Shown piece by piece: positions 27,894 through 35,554 of a stretch of DNA of 64,000 nt. The DNA is from Actinomadura sp. 7K507 (GTDB taxonomy: Bacteria; Actinomycetota; Actinomycetes; Streptosporangiales; Streptosporangiaceae): assembly GCF_004348425.1 (NCBI RefSeq), contig NZ_SMKK01000005.1, positions 1 to 64,000 of the forward strand. Direction: 5' to 3'. How positions within the stretch are numbered: position 1 is the first letter of the stretch; every line of letters begins with the position of its first letter. The notes beneath the pieces are model-generated. The model was not told the origin of the DNA and made no database searches. It was given only the letters and a program-made list of their open reading frames with translations. The position numbers and the translations under genes were made by a program.

Positions 27894-28364
27894 TCAGCGG
27901 GGTTCGCGGGGCACGCCAAGGGCGCCCAGAGTTACCGGTTCGCCGGTTTCCTGGTCGAACGCGTCGTACATGAGGCCCGCCGGCGAGGCTACGCGCAGGA
28001 CGTCCCGGAGGGCGGCCACGCTCATGTCGGCGAGTGCGCCGTGGTCGGCTTTCGGGTCGCTGAAACGGTCCGTGGACCAGTTCGGCAGTTGCCCGACGGA
28101 CCACCTCGACCCGCGGGGCTTGTCCCACCCGGCTGCGCTCAGCCGCCGCTCGTCGTCCTTGGAGAGCCGGCGGTGCTTCGGCAGGGACTTGTTGCTCGCC
28201 ACCTCGGCCCACGTCCCGCCGCCGTCGCCGCCGCAGATGTACTGCACCATGCACCCCGGCTCGGACGCGTCCATCACCACCAATATGACCGGCCGCTCCC
28301 CTGGGGCGAGTTCGGCCAGCACGCGGCCGAGTCGTGTGGAGAAGTCCGGCCAATCCTGCGACAT
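27894..28364 (-). CDS. TY-Chap (type III chaperone-like fold) protein, 156 aa
   Basis: The pattern W..F..RL..VL..L..G..VIL, then MVQYICGGDGGGTWAEVASN and LSAAGWDKP, fits the TY-Chap3 family. These are small chaperone-like proteins recognised by comparative genomics in actinomycete conflict and NTPase-regulated systems. The length is normal for the family. ATG 28364 overlaps one copy of a direct repeat. The gene lies between a sigma factor and a TnpB element, so no operon partner can be assigned, though the HNH-pseudokinase/helicase operon starts about 1.7 kb further on. It may have lost its original neighbour through the TnpB insertion. Confidence 0.65.
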   Translation of the reverse strand: MSQDWPDFSTRLGRVLAELAPGERPVILVVMDASEPGCMVQYICGGDGGGTWAEVASNKSLPKHRRLSKDDERRLSAAGWDKPRGSRWSVGQLPNWSTDRFSDPKADHGALADMSVAALRDVLRVASPAGLMYDAFDQETGEPVTLGALGVPREPR

Positions 28365-28386
28365 ACCTGGCTCCCGTACGGGTCAG
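28364..28386. repeat. Direct repeat copy 1 beside the TnpB element
   Basis: This stretch shares TACCTGGC and GTACGGGTCAG with copy 2 at 28429-28449; two bases more separate the two blocks here. It overlaps the start codon of the TY-Chap gene. Confidence 0.7.
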
Positions 28387-28389
28387 CTT

Positions 28390-28409
28390 CTCGGCCCTGA
28401 AGGGCCGAG
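28390..28409. repeat. Hairpin downstream of tnpB, candidate transposon right end / omega RNA stem
   Basis: CTCGGCCCT-GA-AGGGCCGAG is a perfect 9-bp stem with a two-base loop. It lies 37-56 bases beyond the tnpB stop, between two direct repeats. IS200/IS605-type right ends carry such hairpins, and TnpB guide RNAs derive from this region. It could also end tnpB transcription. Confidence 0.6.
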
Positions 28410-28428
28410 CTTGCAACTCTAACCGGCG

Positions 28429-28449
28429 TACCTGGCGGGTACGGGTCAG
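28429..28449. repeat. Direct repeat copy 2 overlapping the tnpB stop
   Basis: TACCTGGC plus GTACGGGTCAG, with GG between them. It repeats the block at 28364-28386 and includes the tnpB stop codon. The pair encloses the 28390-28409 hairpin. Confidence 0.7.
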
Positions 28450-29597
28450 GCCGCGTCGTCGGCAGCGTGACTCACTGCCCAGCCCGCTGCGCCGCGTGCG
28501 GCGATGTTGCGGGCTGCGTTGACGTCGGCGTGCTCAGCGAAGCCGCACGACGTGCACCGGAAAGTAGCTTGGTCGGGGCGGTTGTTCTTGTCGATGTGGC
28601 CGCACGCCGAGCACCCCTGCGAGGTGTGCCGCGGGTCCACATGGACGACCGGGACGCCGGCGCGTTCGGCTTTGTAGGCGATGAACGCGCCGAGTTGGGC
28701 GAAACTCCAGGCGTGCAGGGTGACCCGCTGGGGCTTGCGTAGCCGGACCCGCGCGCGGATGCCGCCCAGGTCTTCCAGGGCGATCCCGCGTGTGGTGCGT
28801 TGAGCCTCGGTCACGATCTGCTTGGAGATGCGGTGGTTGGTGTCGGCCGCGAAACGCGCCTCACGGCCCGACAGATGGCGCAGCAGCCGCTTGGCGGACT
28901 TGGTGCCCTTGCCCTGCAGCCTTCGGCGGAGCCGGCGGTTGCGGTGCCGCACCTGGTTGATGTGCTTGCCGCAGTGGACGGTGCCGTCGGATGTGGTGGC
29001 GATGTTGGCGATGCCCAGGTCCACCCCTGTGAACCCGTCCGGGACGTACTGCTCGGCTGGGGGAACCTCGCAGGTGGCGTACAGGTAGAAGCAGCCGCCC
29101 CGCCACACCAGGTCCGACTCGCCCCGCCGGTACGCGGCCAGCATCGCCGCCTGCTCGGCCGAACACGCGAAGGCCAGGTCTTTGAGCCTACCGCGCACCG
29201 TCCAGATGCTCACGGTCCGTTCCTGGATCCGCCACGACAGCGACCGGTCGTCGAACGGCTGCGCAGCGTCCTTACGGAACCGCACCGGGGCGTTCTCCAC
29301 CCGGGCGCGGCGCCGTGAACCTGGCGGCCCGTAGTTGCCCGCCTTCAAGTTCTGCGCCAGCGTCGCGTAGGCCCCCGCCACCTTGCGGACGCAGTGGATC
29401 GCCGGCTGCGCAGACAGGCCCATCGCCTTCAACTCGCCGTACACCAGCCGCTGCAGCGCCGTCTTGCCCGTCACACCGGTGGCGTGCGCCCGCCGGGAGG
29501 CGTGACCGGCGGCCCGGTTGCACAGCTTCAGCGTTTCCCGCAACGCCTCCGCCGTGGCGGCGTCGGGCAGCAGTTTGACCTGGACCACCAGCTTCAC
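28446..29597 (-). CDS. tnpB: TnpB-type RNA-guided endonuclease, 383 aa
   Basis: A full-length OrfB/TnpB of the IS200/IS605-IS607 group. The RuvC aspartate is in GVDLGIANIA (about residue 194), the glutamate in ALEDLGG (about 276), and the last aspartate in HADVNAARNIA (about 358). The zinc ribbon is CSACGH...CTSCGF, near 330-350. All three catalytic acids are present, so the nuclease is likely competent. The start is GTG 29597; the frame stays open upstream but loses homology. No tnpA (Y1 transposase or serine recombinase) is adjacent, so the element is the IS1341-like, tnpB-only kind and would need a transposase in trans. Confidence 0.9.
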   Translation of the reverse strand: MKLVVQVKLLPDAATAEALRETLKLCNRAAGHASRRAHATGVTGKTALQRLVYGELKAMGLSAQPAIHCVRKVAGAYATLAQNLKAGNYGPPGSRRRARVENAPVRFRKDAAQPFDDRSLSWRIQERTVSIWTVRGRLKDLAFACSAEQAAMLAAYRRGESDLVWRGGCFYLYATCEVPPAEQYVPDGFTGVDLGIANIATTSDGTVHCGKHINQVRHRNRRLRRRLQGKGTKSAKRLLRHLSGREARFAADTNHRISKQIVTEAQRTTRGIALEDLGGIRARVRLRKPQRVTLHAWSFAQLGAFIAYKAERAGVPVVHVDPRHTSQGCSACGHIDKNNRPDQATFRCTSCGFAEHADVNAARNIAARGAAGWAVSHAADDAA

Positions 29598-29738
29598 ACC
29601 CGCACCATAACAGTATGTGACTCTGCCGTTACGGCGAGTTTCGGATCCTCTTGTCAAGCGCGGCTTGATGCGGCGTTCACCCTGCATAGCCAGCTTGTCT
29701 TCGCGGTCAAGGACCGTGATCACATCGACCAGCAAGAA

Positions 29739-29756
29739 CCCGGACTCACGTCCGGG
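29739..29756. repeat. Hairpin upstream of tnpB
   Basis: CCCGGAC-TCAC-GTCCGGG, a perfect 7-bp stem with a four-base loop. It is a candidate left-end structure of the TnpB element. Confidence 0.5.
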
Positions 29757-29778
29757 CTCTGGGCAGGGAAGCGATTCC

Positions 29779-29800
29779 TCCCGGCCGTGAACGACCGGGA
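29779..29800. repeat. Second hairpin upstream of tnpB
   Basis: TCCCGG and CCGGGA are separated by 10 bases. On the minus strand the stretch reads GAATCCCGG...CCGGGAGG, which resembles the right ends of other actinomycete TnpB elements. It may be the scar of a second element. Confidence 0.4.
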
Positions 29801-30024
29801 TTCCTAATGAGAGCCAGCGAGTCGCCATCCGGCAGACTCGGTGCCTGGTAGCCGCCGGCAGGTGAGCACTTTTGGTTCCTGGACCCCCCAGATTCCTGTA
29901 GCGAGATCGTGCCCTCAAAGCTCTTGGGATGTCTCGCTAGAAGCCCGTTGAACACCACTGGACGGTGCGGTGGGTGGAGTCACCGCCATCATGGCACCGG
30001 CCATTCCCCGCAGTCGAAGGGTGA

Positions 30025-31188
30025 TTAAAAGGGCAGGGGGCCCTGCCTGATTTTGTGGGCGTGAACGCGGAGGTCGTCGAGGGTGAGGGCCGTTGCCAGT
30101 TGGGTGCTGAGGCGGGACAGGAACGCTTCCGCCTCTGTGGCTTCGATCGTGCGGGAGGCGGTAACGCGGGTCAGGGCGCGTTCCAGGGCGGCCTCGCGGC
30201 GCAGATCCTCGTCGTCGCACCACAGTTGCAGGACGTGGTTGCGGGGCGTCACGTAGGAGCCGACCCGGGTCAGGGCGAAGGTGCCCTTGGGGCTGCCCGG
30301 TGCGGGACGGATGGCGAAGCGTGAGGCAGGGAGGGTGAGGCGCAGGGTCTCGCCTGTCGTCCAGTCGAGGTGTGCTGGGTCGATGTCGCGTTCGGCCAGC
30401 CAGTCTTCGAACTCGGCGCGCACGTCGTCGGTGTCGCCTGCGTCCAGGGTGGTGGTAAGGGCCGGCCAGTGGAGGCAAATGCGTTCGAGGTGTTCGTCGC
30501 GCGTTTCGGCAACGGCGGAGTAGGTGAGGAAGGACGGCCCCTGGTCGGTCTGGGTCCGGATCGCGTAGCAGGGGAGGTAGGCCAGCCCGGTTGAGTGGGA
30601 CGTCACCTCGCGGAGTTCGTCCGGAACGTTGAAGTCCTGGCGGTCCGGGCGGGACGCGAGATGGTGCAGGGAGTCGTCCCGGAAAGCGCAGGCGTGGCTC
30701 ATGAGGCGGTGCCACTTCTGTTCAGCGGCCTGGGCGGTATCCCAGACGACGACTCTGCGCCCGTAGTAGGCGGCGGGGAGGGGTTCGCCCAGGACGCCGT
30801 CGAAGTAGAGCTTCTGGCGGTCGCGTTTGGAGACGTAGCGGGTGCCGTCGCGGACGGAGCGGGCGCCGAGGTCGGTCAGGGCCAGGGTGCCGTCAGGGCG
30901 GGAGACGACGTGGCCGATGCCGCCCAGGAAGCGCAGGACGCGGTCCACCATCGCCTCGTCCAGGCCGAGGAAGCCCGCGATGTCCGGGACGGTGTCAAGC
31001 CGGGCCTCGGCGATCGCGCGGCCGGCGAAGCGGTCGAGCAACTCGTAGGGCTCGCGGGCCTCTACGACGGAGTCGATCTCGACGGCGAACAGCGGGAGCG
31101 CTATCCGGTGCAGGCGCACTGGCCGGAGACCAGGCATGAGCGCGACGTCCTCCAAGGCGCGGGCCGGGTCGTAGAGCGGTTCTCTCAC
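30025..31188 (-). CDS. Unrecognised protein with winged-helix-like N-terminal part, 387 aa
   Basis: I do not recognise the family. Residues about 45-125 look like a winged helix (LLDRFAGRAIAEARL..., IAGFLGLDEAMVDRVLRFL, then a hairpin with SRPDGTLALTDLG). The next 250 residues are mixed, with many Trp, His and Asp residues, and include YVSKRDRQKLYFDGVLG and WLAERDIDPAHLDWTTGE. There is no phospholipase D HKD pair, signal peptide or membrane helix. ATG 31188 overlaps the helicase stop by 4 bases, so it is translated with the helicase and is the last gene of the operon. By position it would be the adaptor or effector of the system. Confidence 0.75.
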   Translation of the reverse strand: MREPLYDPARALEDVALMPGLRPVRLHRIALPLFAVEIDSVVEAREPYELLDRFAGRAIAEARLDTVPDIAGFLGLDEAMVDRVLRFLGGIGHVVSRPDGTLALTDLGARSVRDGTRYVSKRDRQKLYFDGVLGEPLPAAYYGRRVVVWDTAQAAEQKWHRLMSHACAFRDDSLHHLASRPDRQDFNVPDELREVTSHSTGLAYLPCYAIRTQTDQGPSFLTYSAVAETRDEHLERICLHWPALTTTLDAGDTDDVRAEFEDWLAERDIDPAHLDWTTGETLRLTLPASRFAIRPAPGSPKGTFALTRVGSYVTPRNHVLQLWCDDEDLRREAALERALTRVTASRTIEATEAEAFLSRLSTQLATALTLDDLRVHAHKIRQGPLPF

Positions 31189-34124
31189 CGTTCCCCCTCC
31201 CGGGCGATCAGGGATTGGATCTCGCGGACGTCGTGCATGTCCCCGCTGGTTCGGACATGGTCGAGCAGTGCCCCGGCCATGGCGCGGAAGGCGGGGTCGC
31301 GGGCCTGGGTCAGGGTCGCGGTGTCGCCCACCAGGATCAGCAGCCTGCGGGGGCGGGAGAACGCGACGTTGGCGCGGCGCAGTTCGTTGAGGAAGCCAAC
31401 GCCACCGGTGGCGTTGCTGCGGGTGAATCCGAAGACGATGAGGTCGCGTTCACCGCCCTGGAAGGAGTCGACGGTGCCGACCCCGGCGGCGGCCGCCTCC
31501 TCGTCGGCGAGGCGTCCGGCGAGCATCTCGGTGACCAGGCCGACCTGCGCCTGGTAGGGAAGGATGGCCGCCCAGTCGGCGACCGTCCCGTGGTAGTGGG
31601 CAATGAGGTCGGAGATGACGCCCGCCTCGGTGTCGTTGGCGTAGCCCTTGTCGGCCCAGCGTTCGCCGGGGCGGGGGGCGCGCTCGTGACGCGTGCGCTG
31701 AGGAAGGCGGGCGGTGTCGACGAACACCAGCGGAGAGGCGAACAGGGCGTCGCGGTGCGGGCGTTCGACGGCCGACTCCAGGAAGCCGCCGTAGAAGTGC
31801 TGGGAAACGAACCGCGCGATGACCGGCGGCATCCGTCGCTGGTAGCGCAGGATCTCGCGGTGCCCGTCCGGGACGCCGGGGAACAGCAGCTCGAACGCGC
31901 TTTTGGTGACGAGGTCGAGCGCGCGGGGGTCGTCGCGGGCGCGGCGTTCGACCTGCTGGTCGACGAACGGCGGGAGCTGGTTGTGGTCGCCGACCAGGAC
32001 GGCGCGGCGTGCCCGCACCAGCGGGACGAGGACGTTCGGCGTGCTGATCTGCCCGGCCTCGTCGACGACGGCGAGGCCGAAGTCGAGCCCGCGGAGTTCG
32101 GGGCTTGTGGCGGCGCCGATGCACGTCGCCCCGATCACGTCGGCGTAGCGGGCCAGTTCCGGGTAGAGCTGCTCGGTGCGGCTGCCGAGGTGGGCGCGCC
32201 ATTCGGTCAGCAGGTCCAGGCGGCGGCGCATCAGGTCGAGGGCATCGGCGGCCCGATCGCGGAACGCGTCGAGCGCCGTCAGGGAGGGGCCGGGCGCGGG
32301 CGGGACGGGGGCGCCCTTGATCAGGGCGCGCAGTTCTTCGGCGTCGTCGACGGCGGTCTGCGCGCGGTCGTGGGATCGGGTCCTCGCGTCGTCCAGTGCG
32401 CTGCGGAGCTTCAGGAGCTGGGGGGAGGTGGCGACGATCTGCCGGGCCTCGGCCTCGGCGCCGTCCCGGTCCCGGAGGACGGTGGCGAGCGCGTCCCGGA
32501 TCTGCTCGCGTTCGGCGCGGGCCTGCCGGTGCTCGGCGGCGAGGCGGTTCACTCGTCTTCGCAGGAGGCGGCCGATGAGCGGGCGCCGGGCTCTGGCCGC
32601 GGCGCGGTCCCGGCTCCGTGTGAGGGCCTCCAGGTGCGCGTCGTGGCCGGCGAGCGCACCTTGGTGTTCGTCGGCGGCGGCGGTCAGGCGGCGTGCTCGC
32701 TCGTCCACCGTTGCGGTGAGCTGGGCGGACCGGTCGTCCAGGAGGCCGGCTCTGCGCCGTTCGGCCGCGTCCGCCTCGCGGAGCCCGGCGATGGAGGCGT
32801 CCAGCTGCCGCAGCCATGTGTCCGCCTCGCCCCGGCCCTTCCCGGCGGGCACGTAATCGCGGAGGGCGGGTTCGGTCCGGCGGAGGATCTCCCCCTGGAG
32901 CGTCGCCGCCTGCGCGTCCAGCGTCAGATGCTCGCAGCCGGGCGTGACGCCGTCTTCGCGGCCCACCCGCAGCACCACCATGTCGTCCGGTAGTTCTTGC
33001 AGGACGTTGTCGACCGCGCGATTGGTGTAGGAGGTGATCAGCACCCGCTCCCCTGACGCGGTGCAGGCTCGGGCGATCTCGGTGATGGTGCGGGTCTTGC
33101 CGGTACCCGGCGGGCCCAGGATCAGCCCGACGTCGGGGACCGCGACGGCCTTGCGGAACGCCGATATCTGGCTTTCATCCAGAGCACGGGCCGGCTCGGC
33201 CGCCGCCGGTGTGTAGGGGCGGAACCGGTGCCCCGCCAGGACGTCCAGCAGGTGGGGGTTGGCGGCCTCTCTGTCGCGCAGCATCCGGACGGCCTCCGCC
33301 TGCCGCTTGAAGGGGATGTCCGACGGCGACTCGGTGAAGGCGCCCACCTTCGGGATCGCGTCCAGGTCCACGGGGCGTTCGAAGCGGACGGTCATCAGGG
33401 TGCCGCGCAGCAGGTCGACCCGTCCGCGGAGGTCCGGTCGGTCGCGGACGTGCAGGCGGGTGCCGACGAGCGGGCGGCGGGTGCCGACGAGCTGGAAGTC
33501 GTGGATGCTCCGGGCGGACCTGCGGCGCGCGGCGGAGGCGTCCACCCGGCGGTAGGAGATCATGCCGTCGGTCTCGGTGGCGGCCAGCTCGGCGCGGCGG
33601 CCCTCTTCGATGACGGCGTCCAGGGCGTCGAGGAACTCCTCGTGGGGCTTCGGCATCGTGGCGGCGGATGGGGCCGGCGCGGTCGCGCCGGCGCCGGCCT
33701 GCCGCCACCGTTCGCGCAGGAAGTCCCATCCGGCGTCGTTGTCGACCGGGAGGTCCTGGATACGGTCGTGGTAGATCCACGCGGGTGTGCGGAGGCGTAA
33801 CGCGCCCCGGACGATCTCGTCGTGGTGCTCGAAGCCCATCGGGTACGCGCCGCTGACCGAGTATCCGTTGCCGCGTCTGGTGACGTTCAGGGTCAGGACG
33901 TACCGGCCGTCGATGTAGAGCTTGAGGAAGTCTTCGCGCCCGTTGCGGCCGCGCTCCACCCGGGCGGGCACGGGACCTCTGGAGGCGACCTCGCGCAGGT
34001 CCCGGCGGATGCCGGGCAGGTCCGGGAGGCGCGGGTAGCGGTGGCGCTGCTCGGTCAGCCTCTCCACGAAGCGGAGCGATGAGACGAGATGAACCGGTCT
34101 CGGCAGGTCGACATGGTCGTGCAC
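31185..34124 (-). CDS. UPF1-like SF1B helicase with coiled-coil insert, 979 aa
   Basis: A COG1112-type helicase. Walker A GPPGTGKTRTI is near residue 339, motif Ia TSYTNRAVDNVL near 365, DEAGQ near 688, GDHNQLPPF near 714, motif V TVDSFQGGERDLIVFGF near 895, and motif VI NVAFSRPRRLL near 925. Between motifs I and II lie about 300 residues, largely a charged antiparallel coiled coil (about 440-590) with a basic RRPLIGRLLRRR hinge. The first 300 residues are an unassigned accessory region. GTG 34124 has GGGAGGA 6 bases upstream. The gene follows the HNH-pseudokinase by 35 bases and overlaps the next gene by 4. COG1112 helicases are the core of the Mokosh defence system. Confidence 0.88.
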   Translation of the reverse strand: MHDHVDLPRPVHLVSSLRFVERLTEQRHRYPRLPDLPGIRRDLREVASRGPVPARVERGRNGREDFLKLYIDGRYVLTLNVTRRGNGYSVSGAYPMGFEHHDEIVRGALRLRTPAWIYHDRIQDLPVDNDAGWDFLRERWRQAGAGATAPAPSAATMPKPHEEFLDALDAVIEEGRRAELAATETDGMISYRRVDASAARRRSARSIHDFQLVGTRRPLVGTRLHVRDRPDLRGRVDLLRGTLMTVRFERPVDLDAIPKVGAFTESPSDIPFKRQAEAVRMLRDREAANPHLLDVLAGHRFRPYTPAAAEPARALDESQISAFRKAVAVPDVGLILGPPGTGKTRTITEIARACTASGERVLITSYTNRAVDNVLQELPDDMVVLRVGREDGVTPGCEHLTLDAQAATLQGEILRRTEPALRDYVPAGKGRGEADTWLRQLDASIAGLREADAAERRRAGLLDDRSAQLTATVDERARRLTAAADEHQGALAGHDAHLEALTRSRDRAAARARRPLIGRLLRRRVNRLAAEHRQARAEREQIRDALATVLRDRDGAEAEARQIVATSPQLLKLRSALDDARTRSHDRAQTAVDDAEELRALIKGAPVPPAPGPSLTALDAFRDRAADALDLMRRRLDLLTEWRAHLGSRTEQLYPELARYADVIGATCIGAATSPELRGLDFGLAVVDEAGQISTPNVLVPLVRARRAVLVGDHNQLPPFVDQQVERRARDDPRALDLVTKSAFELLFPGVPDGHREILRYQRRMPPVIARFVSQHFYGGFLESAVERPHRDALFASPLVFVDTARLPQRTRHERAPRPGERWADKGYANDTEAGVISDLIAHYHGTVADWAAILPYQAQVGLVTEMLAGRLADEEAAAAGVGTVDSFQGGERDLIVFGFTRSNATGGVGFLNELRRANVAFSRPRRLLILVGDTATLTQARDPAFRAMAGALLDHVRTSGDMHDVREIQSLIAREGER

Positions 34125-34159
34125 CGCGTCCTCCCTTGCGGCCGTCGTCGGGTGCGGGC

Positions 34160-35419
34160 TCAGTTCCGGTGCTGTCCGGGTGGCCGCGCGGGTCGGGGGT
34201 TGCGTAGTGCCGCCCGCAGATCGGCGGCGAACGTGCCGATTCCGGGCCTGCGTGTCGGGTCGGAGGCCAGGGCGTCCCGGAGAACCGGGTCGCAGGCGGG
34301 CGGGATGTCAGGGTTCAGGACGGACGGCGCCGCCTGCCGTTCACGACGGCCCGCCGGACGTCCGGTGATCAGCTCGAACAGGATCCGTGCCAGCCGGTGG
34401 ACGTCGGCGGGCGGCCCCGGAACCGTCGTGCCCGCCGCCTGCTCGGGTGCGTGGTAGCGGTCGTCCCGCTCCCCCACCCGGGGCTCGGCGGCGGCGAGAC
34501 CGAGGTCGCGGAGCATGAGCAGGCCCGGCCTCGGCATAAGGATCGTCCCGGGGCCCAGCGCGCGATGGGCCAGGCCGCGGTCGTGCAGGCTCCCGAGTGC
34601 CTCGCACAGGTGCGGGAGCGCGTCCACCAGCAAGATCAGCTCATCGCGTCCGGGGATCGGCCGCGTCCGGGTGAGCCTGCCGCGGACCGATACCGGGGAC
34701 CGGATCTCCGTCACGAGCGTGATGGCCTCCGCCGTCATCTCCACGCCCAGGAGACGCGGCATGCCTGGGAGGACGGGGACTTCGACGAGCAGCTCGATCT
34801 CTTTCGCGAGCATGGCCCGCAGTTCTCCGGTGCCGGGAGACGCCTCCAAGCGGCGCACCCAGGCGTGGCCCTCCGTGGAGCCCTCGCCGTACGCGTGCCC
34901 CTGACACCAGGTCGAGCCGTCGTCGTGCAACACGGTCTCGTAGGCGCCTTCGACGTGGCCGGCGACATCCGGCGCGCGGCCCGCCTCGCCGCAGAGTCGG
35001 TACGGTTCGTCGTCCACCAGGACGACGTCGCCGGGGCCCGGGGGCGTCCGCTTCCGTTTCCCGCGGCTCTGCGCTTGGAGCGGTGGCCGCTGGTCCATGA
35101 CGACCGTCCACGACTCGTGGTCGCGTTTCAGCCGGCGCAGTTTCTCAGACGGCCACAGCCAATCACCGGCGCCCTTATCGATGGTGCGGTGGTCCGACGG
35201 GCAGAGCAGCACCAGGTTGTCGATGCCGTCGATGTCCGCCGGACGGCCGGCGGCACCCCGGGGGCCGGCAGGGCTCTCCGCGACGATGTGCGCCGCCTCG
35301 GCGATGTTGTACTCGTCTCCCCCGGCCCCGGCGTCGATCACCAGAGACCGCTGGCACATCGCGCACCGGTGGCCGCCGCGTTTCAGTAACTCACGCCGGG
35401 TGGGAGTCGAGGCAGACAC
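34160..35419 (-). CDS. HNH endonuclease fused to a pseudokinase, 419 aa
   Basis: Residues about 10-105 are an HNH nuclease with intact features: CAMC zinc knuckle, EAAHIV, IDNLVLLC and SDHRTID. After a basic linker (residues about 125-135), the rest follows the protein-kinase fold. The catalytic loop reads HDRGLAHRALGPGTILM instead of HRDLKPxN, so the catalytic Asp, Lys and Asn are missing. The DFG position reads RDLGLA, the APE region reads APEQA, and no AxK lysine is obvious. It should therefore bind a ligand or scaffold rather than phosphorylate. GTG 35419 was chosen because a -10 element lies 6 bases before it, making a leaderless message; the frame stays open to 35479. It is the first gene of the operon with the UPF1-like helicase. 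Confidence 0.85.
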   Translation of the reverse strand: MSASTPTRRELLKRGGHRCAMCQRSLVIDAGAGGDEYNIAEAAHIVAESPAGPRGAAGRPADIDGIDNLVLLCPSDHRTIDKGAGDWLWPSEKLRRLKRDHESWTVVMDQRPPLQAQSRGKRKRTPPGPGDVVLVDDEPYRLCGEAGRAPDVAGHVEGAYETVLHDDGSTWCQGHAYGEGSTEGHAWVRRLEASPGTGELRAMLAKEIELLVEVPVLPGMPRLLGVEMTAEAITLVTEIRSPVSVRGRLTRTRPIPGRDELILLVDALPHLCEALGSLHDRGLAHRALGPGTILMPRPGLLMLRDLGLAAAEPRVGERDDRYHAPEQAAGTTVPGPPADVHRLARILFELITGRPAGRRERQAAPSVLNPDIPPACDPVLRDALASDPTRRPGIGTFAADLRAALRNPRPARPPGQHRN

Positions 35420-35425
35420 CCAGGA

Positions 35426-35431
35426 ATCGTA
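35426..35431 (-). promoter_or_regulatory. Candidate -10 (TACGAT) for the HNH-pseudokinase operon
   Basis: TACGAT on the minus strand ends 6 bases before GTG 35419, which would put the transcription start on the start codon. No ribosome site is present. GTAACG is the hexamer at 17 bases spacing, a poor -35. Confidence 0.45.
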
Positions 35432-35554
35432 ACCAAACCACACCGGTTCGTTACAGTAAGGAAGAGATTGACCCCGCACGGGACGGGAGCCGCGGCCGGT
35501 TGCCGGGAGCTAGCCTTCGGGTGGGACGTCGCGGCCGGTCGATGGAGGTGGCTC

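Larger units (their letters stand above)
28364..29830 (-). mobile_element. IS1341-type (tnpB-only) element, approximate bounds
   Basis: The element includes tnpB, the hairpin and repeats at its 3' side, and two GC-rich hairpins 140-200 bases upstream of tnpB. The ends are not fixed; such elements make no target duplication. It separates the TY-Chap gene from the HNH-pseudokinase/helicase operon. Confidence 0.4.
29598..30024. other. Non-coding stretch upstream of tnpB
   Basis: About 430 bases of lower GC than its surroundings. It holds two hairpins (29739-29756 and 29779-29800) and no believable gene. It probably contains the left end of the TnpB element and possibly the terminator of the helicase operon, which ends at 30025. 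Confidence 0.45.

Noticed and set aside
25972-28416. A single 814-residue minus-strand frame spanning the SnoaL, sigma and TY-Chap genes
   Set aside because: Only its last third is protein-like (the SnoaL gene from ATG 26808); the rest is a shadow of the sigma factor and TY-Chap genes in other frames.
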